Shown here: positions 1 to 7,661 of the stretch, piece by piece
Numbering within the stretch: position 1 is the first letter of the stretch
How the letters are laid out: every line of letters begins with the position of its first letter
From: Candidatus Mediterraneibacter stercorigallinarum
GTDB lineage: Bacteria > Bacillota > Clostridia > Lachnospirales > Lachnospiraceae
Direction: 5' to 3'
DNA length: 27,713 bases
Assembly: GCA_019116185.1 (NCBI GenBank)
Contig: DXCD01000127.1
Location: 1-27,713 of the forward strand
Position numbers and translations under genes: made by a program
Notes under the pieces: generated by a model
The model's input: the letters and a program-made list of their open reading frames with translations, nothing else
Told to the model about the DNA's origin: nothing
Database searches by the model: none

Positions 1-229
1 ACGGCGTTAATTGAACAGTGGATGCCTGAGGCGGAGCCGAATCGTCCACTGTTCAATTGTTTTTAGCCGTGCTTCCTGCCTTTGTAGACTTTCCCAGATT
101 ACGGATCAGGAACCGAAGCCACACATCCGCCGTCTGCGAATACGTCTTGAAAAACCCCGCTGTTTTCGGATGATTTACTCTAGCAAAGTTTTCCCGGCAA
201 ATCCAGATTGAACGCACAAATCCAGATTT
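1..229 (-). repeat. Dispersed palindromic repeat, left copy (cut off by the window edge)
   Basis: Positions 1-211 align, inverted, with 27442-27652. By hand alignment the first 83 bases are identical and about a dozen differences plus one indel fall in the rest. The element has a perfect 14-bp hairpin (9-22 with 45-58), then an arm running to the boundary motif AAATCTGGATTTG (minus strand), which here overlaps the TAA stop of the CorA gene and is partly duplicated (two AATCTGGATTTG units about 18 nt apart). Short frames are open on both strands, but an indel relative to the other copy breaks them, so I read the element as non-coding DNA. The second arm expected from the right-hand copy would lie before base 1. 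It could be a MITE-like element or a REP/BIME-like structure; no terminal transposase is visible. Confidence 0.85.
9..64 (+). terminator. Large hairpin with T-run at the centre of the left repeat
   Basis: AATTGAACAGTGGA at 9-22 pairs perfectly with TCCACTGTTCAATT at 45-58. The 22-nt loop can form a small inner GGC/GCC stem. A GTTTTT run follows at 59-64, so on the plus strand it looks like an intrinsic terminator. It would stop transcription entering from outside the window toward the 3' end of the CorA gene. On the minus strand no T-run follows it, so it is not an obvious terminator for ppk-corA. Confidence 0.6.
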
Positions 230-1139
230 ACAAAATATGTTTTTTCTTGAATATGATGATACATCCCGCAAGCACTACAACGCTGAGTACTACCACCCAC
301 GGATACCCGTCTTTCAGCCCCGGCATATCCTGAAAATTCATGCCAAACCAGCCTGTGATCAATGTCAGAGGGAAGAAGATAGTAGAGATCACGGTCAGGT
401 ACTGCATGTTGCTGTTCTGCCTGGCGTCGATCTGCGACTGGTACGCTTCTTTTACCTGCTGCGCATATTCAAGGAGATGATTTGTCTTGCTCATGAGCCT
501 GTCCGCCCGGTCTGTAAGCGTGCCGAAGTATTTCAGATGTTTCTTCAGGAAGAAGCCGTTTTCGTTCTCCTCCAGTTCTTTGCTCAGGTCCATGATCTCG
601 TCATAATAGCTGCGCAGGTTCAGCAGCTCCCTGCGGATCGGCATCAGCTTGTTCTGAAAATTCGCAATATGTTCCTGACTGACATCTTCTTCCATCCTGA
701 GCAGTTTTCTCTCATATGCCACCAGCATCTCCAGGTCCCTGCTCATAAATTCCGAGATATAATTATACAGGAACCGTTCTTTTGTCTCGCCCTGATGGGT
801 CCGCTTCTGCTGGATACGGCGGATCAGGCGGATGGAGAAGTCTTCGTCGTCCACGATCACCACATTCGCCCGGTTCACAAAGAAATACATCCGGTACCTG
901 CTCCCCAGCACATCCAAAAGCTTCGGTATGCACAGTGTCCCCACCACGCAGTCCTGCTGATTCTCCAGACGGCAGAACCCGATCTTGGATACATGGATCT
1001 CATTCTCATAGACAATGCCCGCCTTTGAAAGAATTTCTTCCGCATGTTTCGAATCCGTGATAAAAACCGCCGGACCGGGATCTAATTCCCAGTCCGCCAG
1101 TTCGATCGCTGTCAATTGTTCTCCAAACTTAAATATCAT
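228..1139 (-). CDS. corA: CorA-family magnesium/cobalt transporter
   Basis: Membrane channel of the CorA family, which carries Mg2+ or Co2+ as a pentamer in the cytoplasmic membrane. The 303-residue protein has a soluble N-terminal domain, a long charged helical stretch (about 120-245), and two C-terminal membrane helices (about 247-264 and 281-298). The diagnostic GMN motif lies at residues 266-268, at the end of the first helix. The length and the positively charged tail (KKKHIL) are normal for the family. Its ATG overlaps the ppk stop codon by 4 nt (ATGA), so the two genes should be co-transcribed and translationally coupled. Its stop codon overlaps the boundary motif of the dispersed repeat at the left end. 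The family is certain; the metal is inferred. Confidence 0.93.
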   Translation of the reverse strand: MIFKFGEQLTAIELADWELDPGPAVFITDSKHAEEILSKAGIVYENEIHVSKIGFCRLENQQDCVVGTLCIPKLLDVLGSRYRMYFFVNRANVVIVDDEDFSIRLIRRIQQKRTHQGETKERFLYNYISEFMSRDLEMLVAYERKLLRMEEDVSQEHIANFQNKLMPIRRELLNLRSYYDEIMDLSKELEENENGFFLKKHLKYFGTLTDRADRLMSKTNHLLEYAQQVKEAYQSQIDARQNSNMQYLTVISTIFFPLTLITGWFGMNFQDMPGLKDGYPWVVVLSVVVLAGCIIIFKKKHIL

Positions 1140-3205
1140 TCTATCACCTTATTCTCATTTCTGCCTGCTGCCCTGTCATATGCTTCCTGGTACAGGAGTT
1201 CCTGGGAATTTCTCGGTTCGCCTTCGCATTTTACACGTGTATAGCTGCCGCTGCCGTCCTCCCGGCGCGCTTTTTTATTATCGCTGAGCATCAGATCAAA
1301 TATCGCGCGGATACGCTTCTTCAGCTTTTCGGAATAAACCGGTGCTGCAACTTCCACTCTCTTTACTGTATTTCTTGTCATAAAGTCCGCGGAACCGATG
1401 TAATACTTCGTCCGCGAGCCGCTTCCGAATATATAAATCCGCGAATGCTCAAGGAACCTGCCTACAATGCTGATAACGCGGATGTTCTCCGTATCTCCCG
1501 GCACTTCCGGGATCAGACAGCAGATGCCCCTCACGATCATATCAATATGCACGCCCGCGCGGGATGCCTCGGCCAGCTTTTCCATGATCTTTTTGTCTGT
1601 AAGAGAGTTCAGCTTCAGCCCGATATATGCATCCTCGCCGTTCTGCACATGGCGGATCTCCTCGTCGATCATCTCGATCACCTTGGACTGAAGACATTTC
1701 GGCGCCACAAGCAGATGCTCGGATTCCTCCACCACTTCTCCCTTTGCCAATGCCTGGAATACGCGTGTCGCTTCCAGCCCGATCTGTTCGTTCGCTGTCA
1801 TAAGGCACAGATCCGTGTAGAGCCTTGCCGTCTTTTCATTATAGTTTCCGGTTCCGATCTGGGTAATGTATTCCACGCCATCCCCGCCTCTTCTCGTGAT
1901 CAGGCAGAGCTTGGAATGCACCTTAAATCCTTCCAGTCCGTAGATGATCTGGCAGCCCGCTTTCTCCAGCATGCGCGACCAGCGGATATTATTTTCCTCA
2001 TCAAAACGCGCTCTCAGTTCCACGAGCACGACGACCTCTTTTCCGTTCTCAGCAGCCTCGCACAGCGCTTCGATGACTTTACTCTGTTTTGCCAGCCTGT
2101 ACAGGGTCATCTTGATGGACACCACGCTGTCATCCTCAGCAGCCTCGTTCAGCATGCGCAGGAAGGGCCGGATAGATTCATACGGATAAGACAGGAGCTT
2201 GTCTTCCTCCCGGATCTGTTCCAATATGCTCTCTCCATCCCGGAAATCCGGTGATTTCTGCGGCACCCGTTTCTCATAGAAGAGCTCGGGGTTCATGCGG
2301 AGAAGGTCCTGGATCTTAAAGATAAATGACACATCCAGGGGCGCTCTGCTCTTAAACACTCTCTCCGGGGACACATCCAGATATCTGCACAGGGCTTCCA
2401 CAACGTCCCCCTCCATATCCCTGGACAGATCCAGGCGGACAGGAGACAGTTTTTTCCTCTCCTTCATCAGGTCCGCCATAAATTCCCTGTAATCCAGATC
2501 CTCGTCATAAAGCGCGTCCGCGTCGATATCCGCATTTCTCACGACACGGATCAGGGATTTTCCTTTCACCTTATACCCTTTAAATACTTTACCTATATAA
2601 TGAAGGACCAGTTCCTCCGAGAGCATGTACCTGCCCTTTCCTCCCGGCAGTTCGATCAGGCGCTCCACCATGTTGTTCGTACATGGAATAATGCCGAGAC
2701 GCTCTTTCCCGCTCCTTGTCTCAAGGACGACCACTGCATAGATCTCTTTATTCCTGAGGAAAGGGAACGGCTGGCGCTTGCTTACGATCGTCGGAGAGCT
2801 CAAAGGAACGATATCATGGTTAAAATACTGCTCCAGGTACTTTTTCTCTTCCGGCTCCGCAGTCTGGAAATTGATCAGCTGGATCCCGTATCCGGCAACC
2901 TTCTCCATGAGTTTCTGATAGGCTTCATCCTTCCTCTTATTGAGCCTCTTAACTTCCTTTAAGATCGCTTTGATCTGTTCCTCGGAAGTCATATTTGTCT
3001 TGTTGTCTCTGATTTTCTTATTCAGCAGCATCTGGTCCTGGAGCGAGCCTACCCGCACCATAAAAAACTCGTCCAGATTGCTCTGATAGATTGATACAAA
3101 TGTCATCCGCTCACACAGCGGCACTTCCTGATTCTCTGCTTCTTCCAGTACTCTTTCATTGAATTTGAGCCAGGATAATTCCCGGTTCATATACATCTTC
3201 CCCAT
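1136..3205 (-). CDS. ppk1: Polyphosphate kinase 1 (PPK1)
   Basis: Reversibly polymerises the gamma-phosphate of ATP into inorganic polyphosphate. The 689 residues match the family length. The N-terminal signature NRELSWLKFNERVLEEA is at residues 7-23. The histidine expected to be phosphorylated is H430 in FKVHSK, and the second active-site histidine is H587 in LEHSRIYIF, followed by the conserved GSADFMTRN near 604-612. The final 45 residues are charged and look poorly conserved. The ATG at 3205 has AGGAGG four bases upstream. The downstream CorA-type gene starts inside the ppk stop codon, and metal supply fits because PPK needs Mg2+. The leader carries candidate PhoP-type boxes (separate entry). 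Identification is firm. Confidence 0.97.
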   Translation of the reverse strand: MGKMYMNRELSWLKFNERVLEEAENQEVPLCERMTFVSIYQSNLDEFFMVRVGSLQDQMLLNKKIRDNKTNMTSEEQIKAILKEVKRLNKRKDEAYQKLMEKVAGYGIQLINFQTAEPEEKKYLEQYFNHDIVPLSSPTIVSKRQPFPFLRNKEIYAVVVLETRSGKERLGIIPCTNNMVERLIELPGGKGRYMLSEELVLHYIGKVFKGYKVKGKSLIRVVRNADIDADALYDEDLDYREFMADLMKERKKLSPVRLDLSRDMEGDVVEALCRYLDVSPERVFKSRAPLDVSFIFKIQDLLRMNPELFYEKRVPQKSPDFRDGESILEQIREEDKLLSYPYESIRPFLRMLNEAAEDDSVVSIKMTLYRLAKQSKVIEALCEAAENGKEVVVLVELRARFDEENNIRWSRMLEKAGCQIIYGLEGFKVHSKLCLITRRGGDGVEYITQIGTGNYNEKTARLYTDLCLMTANEQIGLEATRVFQALAKGEVVEESEHLLVAPKCLQSKVIEMIDEEIRHVQNGEDAYIGLKLNSLTDKKIMEKLAEASRAGVHIDMIVRGICCLIPEVPGDTENIRVISIVGRFLEHSRIYIFGSGSRTKYYIGSADFMTRNTVKRVEVAAPVYSEKLKKRIRAIFDLMLSDNKKARREDGSGSYTRVKCEGEPRNSQELLYQEAYDRAAGRNENKVIE

Positions 3206-3271
3206 GTTTCCTCCTTTGCTATCAACACATTAACAATTACATACATTTTATCTTATCCGGACATTCTATAA

Positions 3272-3299
3272 AGTTATATCTGTGTTAAATCCATGTAAA
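3272..3299 (-). promoter_or_regulatory. Candidate PhoP-type direct repeats upstream of ppk1
   Basis: Reading toward ppk1, TTTACA (3294-3299) and TTAACA (3283-3288) are spaced 11 nt start to start. A weaker third unit, ATAACT (3272-3277), continues the same 11-nt period. The Bacillus PhoP box is described as TT(A/C/T)ACA repeats of about this period. A possible -10 (TAAAAT, 3245-3250) lies downstream. The rest of the 166-nt gap between ppk1 and the symporter gene (3206-3371) is AT-rich and holds no gene or terminator that I can see. A chance match in AT-rich DNA is possible. Confidence 0.3.
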
Positions 3300-3371
3300 G
3301 TCCGTATACCTTCTATATCTCCGAAACATTTCCGGCGCATCCCGCCCTTCTTATCATTTTTTATTATTTCC

Positions 3372-4562
3372 TTATAATCCCGCCTTCAGTTCCTGCTTCT
3401 CGATATTGTGCCGGCTGGCATATCCGGTCAGGATCATGGTCAGGGCCCCGTCTCCGGTAATATTGCAGGCAGTGCCAAAGCTGTCCTGAAGCGCGAATAT
3501 CGTGAGCATGAGCGCGGTCCCCGTGGAATCAAATCCCAGGATCCCCGTGATCAGGCCGAGGGACGCCATGACCGTCCCGCCAGGAACACCCGGCGCGCCA
3601 ATGGCAAATACTCCGAGAAGAACACAGAACAGGACCATCGTTCCGGGGGACGGGATCGTCCCATAAAGGATCTGCGAAACCGTCATCACGAAAAACACTT
3701 CCGTCAGCACCGAACCGCACAGATGGATATTCGCGAACAGCGGAATCCCGAAATCCACCATATCTTCACGCAGCGGTTTCGACTTCTTGGCGCAGCGCAG
3801 CGCCACCGCAAGTGTTGCGGCAGACGACATGGTCCCTGCCGCCGTGATATATGCAGGCCCGTAATTCCTGATCACATCCAGCGGATTGCTCTTTGAATAA
3901 ATGCCCGCCACGATATAGAGCAGCGCAAGCCAGATAAAATGTCCTGCCATCACGATAAGAACGATCTTTATAAACACCGGAAGCTGCTTTGTGATCGTTC
4001 CTTCATAGGAAAGCGCGCAGAAAGTAAACCCGATAAAGACCGGAAGGATCGGGATCACAATCCGCGTCACGATCTGGAGCACGATCTTCTGGAACTCTTC
4101 TAAAACATTGGTGATTGTCTCTGCTTTTGTCCACGCAGCCGCAAGCCCAAGCAGCACAGAGAGCACCAGCGCGCTCATCACGCTCATGATCTGCGGGATC
4201 TCGAGCTGGAACACCACTTCCGGCAGCTCCTTCAGTCCCTCTGTCTCAGACACAATCGACAGATGCGGGATCAGCCCGTACCCCGCCCCCATGGACATCA
4301 GTGCCGCAAGCACGGATGACAGATACGCGCAGATGACCGCCACGCCCAGCATACGGGATGCATTTTTCCCGAGCCTTGTGATCGACGGCGCGATAAAACC
4401 GATAATAATAAGGGGAACACAAAAGTTGATAAACTCTCCAAGCACAAATTTCACTGTTACCACAACATTCATCAGCGCCGTTCCGAAAAACTGTCCTGCA
4501 ATAATGCCGATGACCACTCCAAGGAGCAGCCGGAACGGAAGGCTGGAAACTATTTTCTTCAT
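3372..4562 (-). CDS. Dicarboxylate/amino acid:cation symporter (DAACS family)
   Basis: Secondary transporter of the glutamate/dicarboxylate/serine family, coupled to Na+ or H+. The 396-residue protein is hydrophobic throughout. The serine-rich re-entrant hairpin is seen as TAAGTMSSAATLAVAL (near residue 240), and the substrate/cation site near the C-terminus as ACNITGDGALTMILTG. Length is typical of the bacterial members. The start at 4562 follows an AGAGG-type ribosome binding site. A good promoter sits about 80 nt upstream. The LysR gene lies directly upstream on the same strand and may regulate it. The residues do not let me choose between glutamate, aspartate, serine/threonine or C4-dicarboxylates. 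Confidence 0.92.
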   Translation of the reverse strand: MKKIVSSLPFRLLLGVVIGIIAGQFFGTALMNVVVTVKFVLGEFINFCVPLIIIGFIAPSITRLGKNASRMLGVAVICAYLSSVLAALMSMGAGYGLIPHLSIVSETEGLKELPEVVFQLEIPQIMSVMSALVLSVLLGLAAAWTKAETITNVLEEFQKIVLQIVTRIVIPILPVFIGFTFCALSYEGTITKQLPVFIKIVLIVMAGHFIWLALLYIVAGIYSKSNPLDVIRNYGPAYITAAGTMSSAATLAVALRCAKKSKPLREDMVDFGIPLFANIHLCGSVLTEVFFVMTVSQILYGTIPSPGTMVLFCVLLGVFAIGAPGVPGGTVMASLGLITGILGFDSTGTALMLTIFALQDSFGTACNITGDGALTMILTGYASRHNIEKQELKAGL

Positions 4563-4642
4563 AATCTATAATCCTCTCTTCCTCTCTGCCGCCCGCGTGC
4601 AGCCGGGGTCTTGCCAAAGCGCAGAGTTCATAACACGGGCTT

Positions 4643-4671
4643 ATTATAATCAATATGCCCGGGTCTGGCAA
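4643..4671 (-). promoter_or_regulatory. Sigma-A type promoter of the symporter gene
   Basis: On the minus strand TTGCCA (-35, 4666-4671) is separated by 17 nt from a consensus TATAAT (-10, 4643-4648). Transcription should start near 4636, giving a leader of about 74 nt that includes a G+C-rich stretch (4590-4620). The symporter can therefore be transcribed separately from the LysR gene upstream. Confidence 0.7.
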
Positions 4672-4755
4672 GGAGGTTTCCGCGGCGATAATATATCAGT
4701 TTTTTCCAGCGCTTTTTACGTTCCCCGGCAGAGCCGATGTTTTACTACTATTATA

Positions 4756-5622
4756 TCAGCGATAGTCCAGATATTCCATAAATCGTTTCAGCATCGGGGA
4801 ATTTCCCTTCTTCTCCTTCCATGCCAGGCCGATATTGCGGTACGCCGGAATCTCCAGCTCCCTTGCCTCGATCCGGTAGGGGATGCGCTTCAGTATAAGC
4901 TCCGGGAGGATGCTGATCCCCAGCCCGCTCTCCACCATGGACATGATCGCATAATCATCCCATGTAGTGAAATGTACCTTCGGCGTGAGTCCGCTTCGCT
5001 CGAAGATCTCCGACACCTCCGCCTTCGCCCCTTTTTCCAGGAGCATGAACGGTTCTTCGCAGAGCGCGGACGCCGGGATCTTCTCCCTCGCCGTCAGCGG
5101 ATGACCCTCGGGCAGCACTACAAGCAGCCTGTCCTGCTCCAGAAATACCGACTCCAGCTCCGCCCGGGCAGGCAGCCGCAGGAAACCGCAGTCCACCCGC
5201 CCCTCGTCGATCCAGGTCTCAATCTCTGTGTAATCTCCGAGGACAAGCTCATAGTCAATGCCAGGGTATTCCTTCTGGAATTCCCGGATAATGTTCGGCA
5301 GCCAGTGTGTCGCCACGCTGGAAAACGCGCCGATACGGATCAGGCCGGATTTCAGCCCGTTGATCTCATCCACCTCTGCCTGAAGCTTCTCATACTCACT
5401 GCACACCCGCTTTGCATAAGGGAGCAGCCGGGTTCCCTCGCTGGTCAGCCGGACGCCTGATTTCCCCCTCTCCAGCAGGGTCACCCTCCATTCCCGCTCA
5501 AGGTCGCCGATCATGCGGCTGATGCCTGACTGGGAATAATTCAGCACTCCGGCAGCTCTCGTAAAGCTCCCGCACTCCACTGTCTTTACAAATGCCAGAT
5601 ATTTCTGGATGCTCACATCCAT
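4756..5622 (-). CDS. LysR-family transcriptional regulator
   Basis: The 288-residue protein starts with a winged helix-turn-helix (about residues 1-60), visible as SFTRAAGVLNYSQSGISRMI, followed by the linker helix and a LysR substrate-binding domain (about 90-288) opening with GLIRIGAFSSVATHWLP. LysR proteins usually bind as tetramers and respond to a small co-inducer. The ATG at 5622 has GGGAGG seven bases upstream. The gene is divergent from proB and lies upstream of the symporter on the same strand, so either could be a target. The short divergent gap favours autoregulation there. The effector cannot be told. Confidence 0.95.
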   Translation of the reverse strand: MDVSIQKYLAFVKTVECGSFTRAAGVLNYSQSGISRMIGDLEREWRVTLLERGKSGVRLTSEGTRLLPYAKRVCSEYEKLQAEVDEINGLKSGLIRIGAFSSVATHWLPNIIREFQKEYPGIDYELVLGDYTEIETWIDEGRVDCGFLRLPARAELESVFLEQDRLLVVLPEGHPLTAREKIPASALCEEPFMLLEKGAKAEVSEIFERSGLTPKVHFTTWDDYAIMSMVESGLGISILPELILKRIPYRIEARELEIPAYRNIGLAWKEKKGNSPMLKRFMEYLDYR

Positions 5623-5650
5623 GGATTATCCTCCCATCTGATTTTGTCAT

Positions 5651-5680
5651 ATTATAGATGATAATTATTCACTTTTGTAA
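5651..5680 (-). promoter_or_regulatory. Promoter of the LysR-family gene
   Basis: TTACAA (-35, 5675-5680) and TATAAT (-10, 5651-5656) are 18 nt apart on the minus strand, 28 nt before the ATG. The AT-rich dyad ATGATAATTAT (about 5657-5667) lies between the two hexamers and could be part of a regulator site. Confidence 0.55.
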
Positions 5681-5696
5681 TCTTTAGGTGTATGAT
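5668..5696 (+). promoter_or_regulatory. Possible promoter of proB
   Basis: TTCACT (5668-5673) and TATGAT (5691-5696) are 17 nt apart on the plus strand and would give a leader of about 85 nt. The -35 hexamer is weak. The site overlaps the -35 region of the oppositely directed LysR promoter. The TATAAC at about 5760 lies too close to the ribosome binding site to serve. Confidence 0.3.
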
Positions 5697-5786
5697 ACGA
5701 TAGATACGCTGATATGTCAAAGAAAATGTCTTTTTGTTACGCGAAAAGTCTTTTTTAATTATAACACTATTAGGAGGAAACGAATT

Positions 5787-6584
5787 ATGGGACTTTATAA
5801 TAACAGGATCGTTGTAAAGGTAGGTACATCCACACTGACCAATGACGCGGGGAAAAGCGACCTCCGCGCCACGGACCGGCTGGTGTGCACGCTGGCTGAC
5901 ATCCACAACATGGGATATGAGGTCATCCTTGTATCTTCCGGCGCCATCGCCGTTGGCAGGAACAAGCTGGGCATGCAGTCCAAACCGGACAGCATGCGCA
6001 TGAAACAGGCAGCCGCCGCTGTCGGACAGTGCAGCCTGATGTACTTGTATGACAAATTCTTCGGAGATTATGACAAGACAGTCGCTCAGATCCTCTTAAA
6101 CGCCGAGGATATCGAGCAGGAAGAGAAAAAAGAGAACCTGACCAACACGTTCAACGCCCTGCTGGAAATGGGAGTCATCCCCATTGTAAACGAGAATGAC
6201 TCTGTCAGCTACACAGAAATCGAGTCCGAGGACAGGCTGTTCGGAGACAATGACATGCTCTCTTCTGTTGTTGCTGTCCTCTGCCGCGCGAAACGCCTGG
6301 TGATCATGTCCGACATCGACGGATTCTACGACCATGATCCAAGGCTGTACCCGAACGCAGAGCTGATCGAACAGATCGACCACATTGATGACAGCGTATA
6401 TTCTCTGGCCGGAGGCGCAGGCTCCAGGCGCGGCACCGGCGGCATGCGGACGAAACTGCAGGCAGCGCAGCTCGCCACTTCCCAGGGGATCGATACCATC
6501 GTGACCAACGGCAAACGCCCGGAGGCGCTCTATGATATCATCAAAGGCGGGAAAGCAGGGACACTCTTTACAGGGAAGAACTAG
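5787..6584 (+). CDS. proB: Glutamate 5-kinase, short form
   Basis: Phosphorylates L-glutamate to gamma-glutamyl phosphate, the first step of proline synthesis, in the cytoplasm. An open frame extends upstream to 5688, but TAGGAGGAAA just before 5787 fixes the ATG there, giving 265 residues. Amino acid kinase fold motifs are VVKVGTSTLT near the N-terminus, VNENDSVSYTEIE and FGDNDMLSSVVA in the middle, and GTGGMRTKLQAAQ late. The protein stops after the kinase domain and lacks the C-terminal PUA domain of the roughly 370-residue enterobacterial enzyme, as many Firmicutes forms do. The usual partner proA is not adjacent: the next gene is convergent, with only 8 nt between. Confidence 0.95.
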   Translation: MGLYNNRIVVKVGTSTLTNDAGKSDLRATDRLVCTLADIHNMGYEVILVSSGAIAVGRNKLGMQSKPDSMRMKQAAAAVGQCSLMYLYDKFFGDYDKTVAQILLNAEDIEQEEKKENLTNTFNALLEMGVIPIVNENDSVSYTEIESEDRLFGDNDMLSSVVAVLCRAKRLVIMSDIDGFYDHDPRLYPNAELIEQIDHIDDSVYSLAGGAGSRRGTGGMRTKLQAAQLATSQGIDTIVTNGKRPEALYDIIKGGKAGTLFTGKN

Positions 6585-6592
6585 AACAGGTT

Positions 6593-7438
6593 TTACCCTG
6601 CCGTATATACCCACAGATTATTGATCTGCGGGTACAGCGTCTCGTAGTCCCACAGTTTTTCGCTCCGTTTCACACTGTTGGGATCATTGACCCGGATCTT
6701 TCCATCCTCAGTCCCGACGAGAACAATAAAATGGCCTGTGTTGGTAAAGTCTCCGGGTCTCACGCTGCATATGATGGGATTTCCGCTTTCAAGGGCGGAA
6801 AAGATCCCATTCTCATCCAGTCCCATTTCTTCCCCATAGATGCCGAACTGCTGAGCGCCTTCTGTCATCAGGGACCAGCTCGTGCCCGCTTCCCCTTCGT
6901 AGTACCCGTTCTCTTCTGCAAACTTTGCCACCCGGTATGGTGTGATTGTATTATCTCCGGTAAGCCCTGCTGCCACCATGGAGATCACGGTCGGGCCGCA
7001 GCCGTTCACAGCGATCATATTGTCCCCGTATATCTGATATCCCCACCGTTCATCCCACTGTAAGAGATGGGGGATCACGCCTGCAGTGACTTCGCCGATA
7101 TCCTCTGCCGGCGGAGCATCCTTTTTCTCCTGATAATTCCGCACAAAACCAACTGTCTCCGGATTATTCTCAACAAGCTCCCTCAGAGTATCCGACACAT
7201 CCCCTGCCTGTTCATACACTGCGTTAAGTTCCCCGTTCCAGACGATCCCGTCTCCTGTCAAAATGAGATAATTACTGATCACATTTTTCAATGTAAATAT
7301 CACTGCGATGACAACAAGGACCGCTGCAGCTCTTCTCAAAAATCCGACTCTTCGCCTTTTCCTTTTCCGCTTCCGCTGACCTCCCGGGTAACCTCGTCTG
7401 CTGCTTTCATCTGTGTACTCTACCCAATGCCGTGACAT
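6593..7438 (-). CDS. Membrane-anchored C39-like cysteine protease domain protein
   Basis: 281 residues: a very basic cytoplasmic N-terminus (RKRKRKRRR at about 22-30), one membrane helix (about 36-58), a linker, and an external papain-like domain of the C39_2 type (about 118-281). Likely catalytic residues are C147 in NGCGPT, H236 in GHFIVL and N251/D252 in NDPN. It probably cuts or binds peptides at the cell surface. No ABC transporter is attached or adjacent, so it is not a classical bacteriocin exporter protease. The start at 7438 lies nine bases after GGAGG. A second ATG four bases earlier opens another frame of only 11 codons. The substrate is unknown. Confidence 0.8.
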   Translation of the reverse strand: MSRHWVEYTDESSRRGYPGGQRKRKRKRRRVGFLRRAAAVLVVIAVIFTLKNVISNYLILTGDGIVWNGELNAVYEQAGDVSDTLRELVENNPETVGFVRNYQEKKDAPPAEDIGEVTAGVIPHLLQWDERWGYQIYGDNMIAVNGCGPTVISMVAAGLTGDNTITPYRVAKFAEENGYYEGEAGTSWSLMTEGAQQFGIYGEEMGLDENGIFSALESGNPIICSVRPGDFTNTGHFIVLVGTEDGKIRVNDPNSVKRSEKLWDYETLYPQINNLWVYTAG

Positions 7439-7587
7439 TCATGTCCGCCTCCTCAACCATTAATTAATAAATGACAGGAAAGTATTTCATCCTTCTTTCC
7501 ACTGATGGAGATTATAAAATGGAAAAACGACGTTTTTTTGAAACAAAATCTTAAGTTTGAATGAAGAATGAACGCCCGCATGCACAA

Positions 7588-7630
7588 ACGCCCATGTGCA
7601 GGAACCAATCCGCTTCCCGCACATGGGCGT
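7588..7630. terminator. 12-bp hairpin after the uracil permease gene
   Basis: ACGCCCATGTGC (7588-7599) pairs perfectly with GCACATGGGCGT (7619-7630) around a 19-nt loop. It lies 32 nt beyond the permease stop codon and is the main feature of the 223-nt gap 7439-7661. No clear T-run follows on either strand, so termination is not proven. A degenerate copy of the left arm (ACGCCCGCATGCAC, about 7572-7585) precedes it. The gap also holds TATAAT on the minus strand near 7513, a possible -10 for the C39-like gene. Confidence 0.45.
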
Positions 7631-7661
7631 CTTCTCTAAATTTCTATATTCAAATATATGG

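Noticed and set aside
11..271. Short open frames of 66-72 codons within the left repeat, on both strands
   Set aside because: An indel and a stop codon in the right-hand copy break the corresponding frame, so similarity between the copies is at DNA level and not evidence for a protein.
237..1028. A 263-codon plus-strand open frame antisense to the CorA gene
   Set aside because: It is a complementary-strand shadow of a clear CorA gene; the His/Gln/Pro-rich translation is typical of such shadows.
1445..2254. A 269-codon plus-strand open frame antisense to ppk1
   Set aside because: It is an antisense shadow of a well-conserved enzyme without a start signal or recognisable motif.
4108..5460. 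A 450-codon plus-strand open frame across the symporter and LysR genes
   Set aside because: It runs antisense to two clearly recognised genes and across their gap, its translation is low-complexity and resembles no family, and no ribosome binding site supports it.
5757..5768. TATAAC as the proB -10 element
   Set aside because: It lies only a few bases before the ribosome binding site, so transcription would start inside it.
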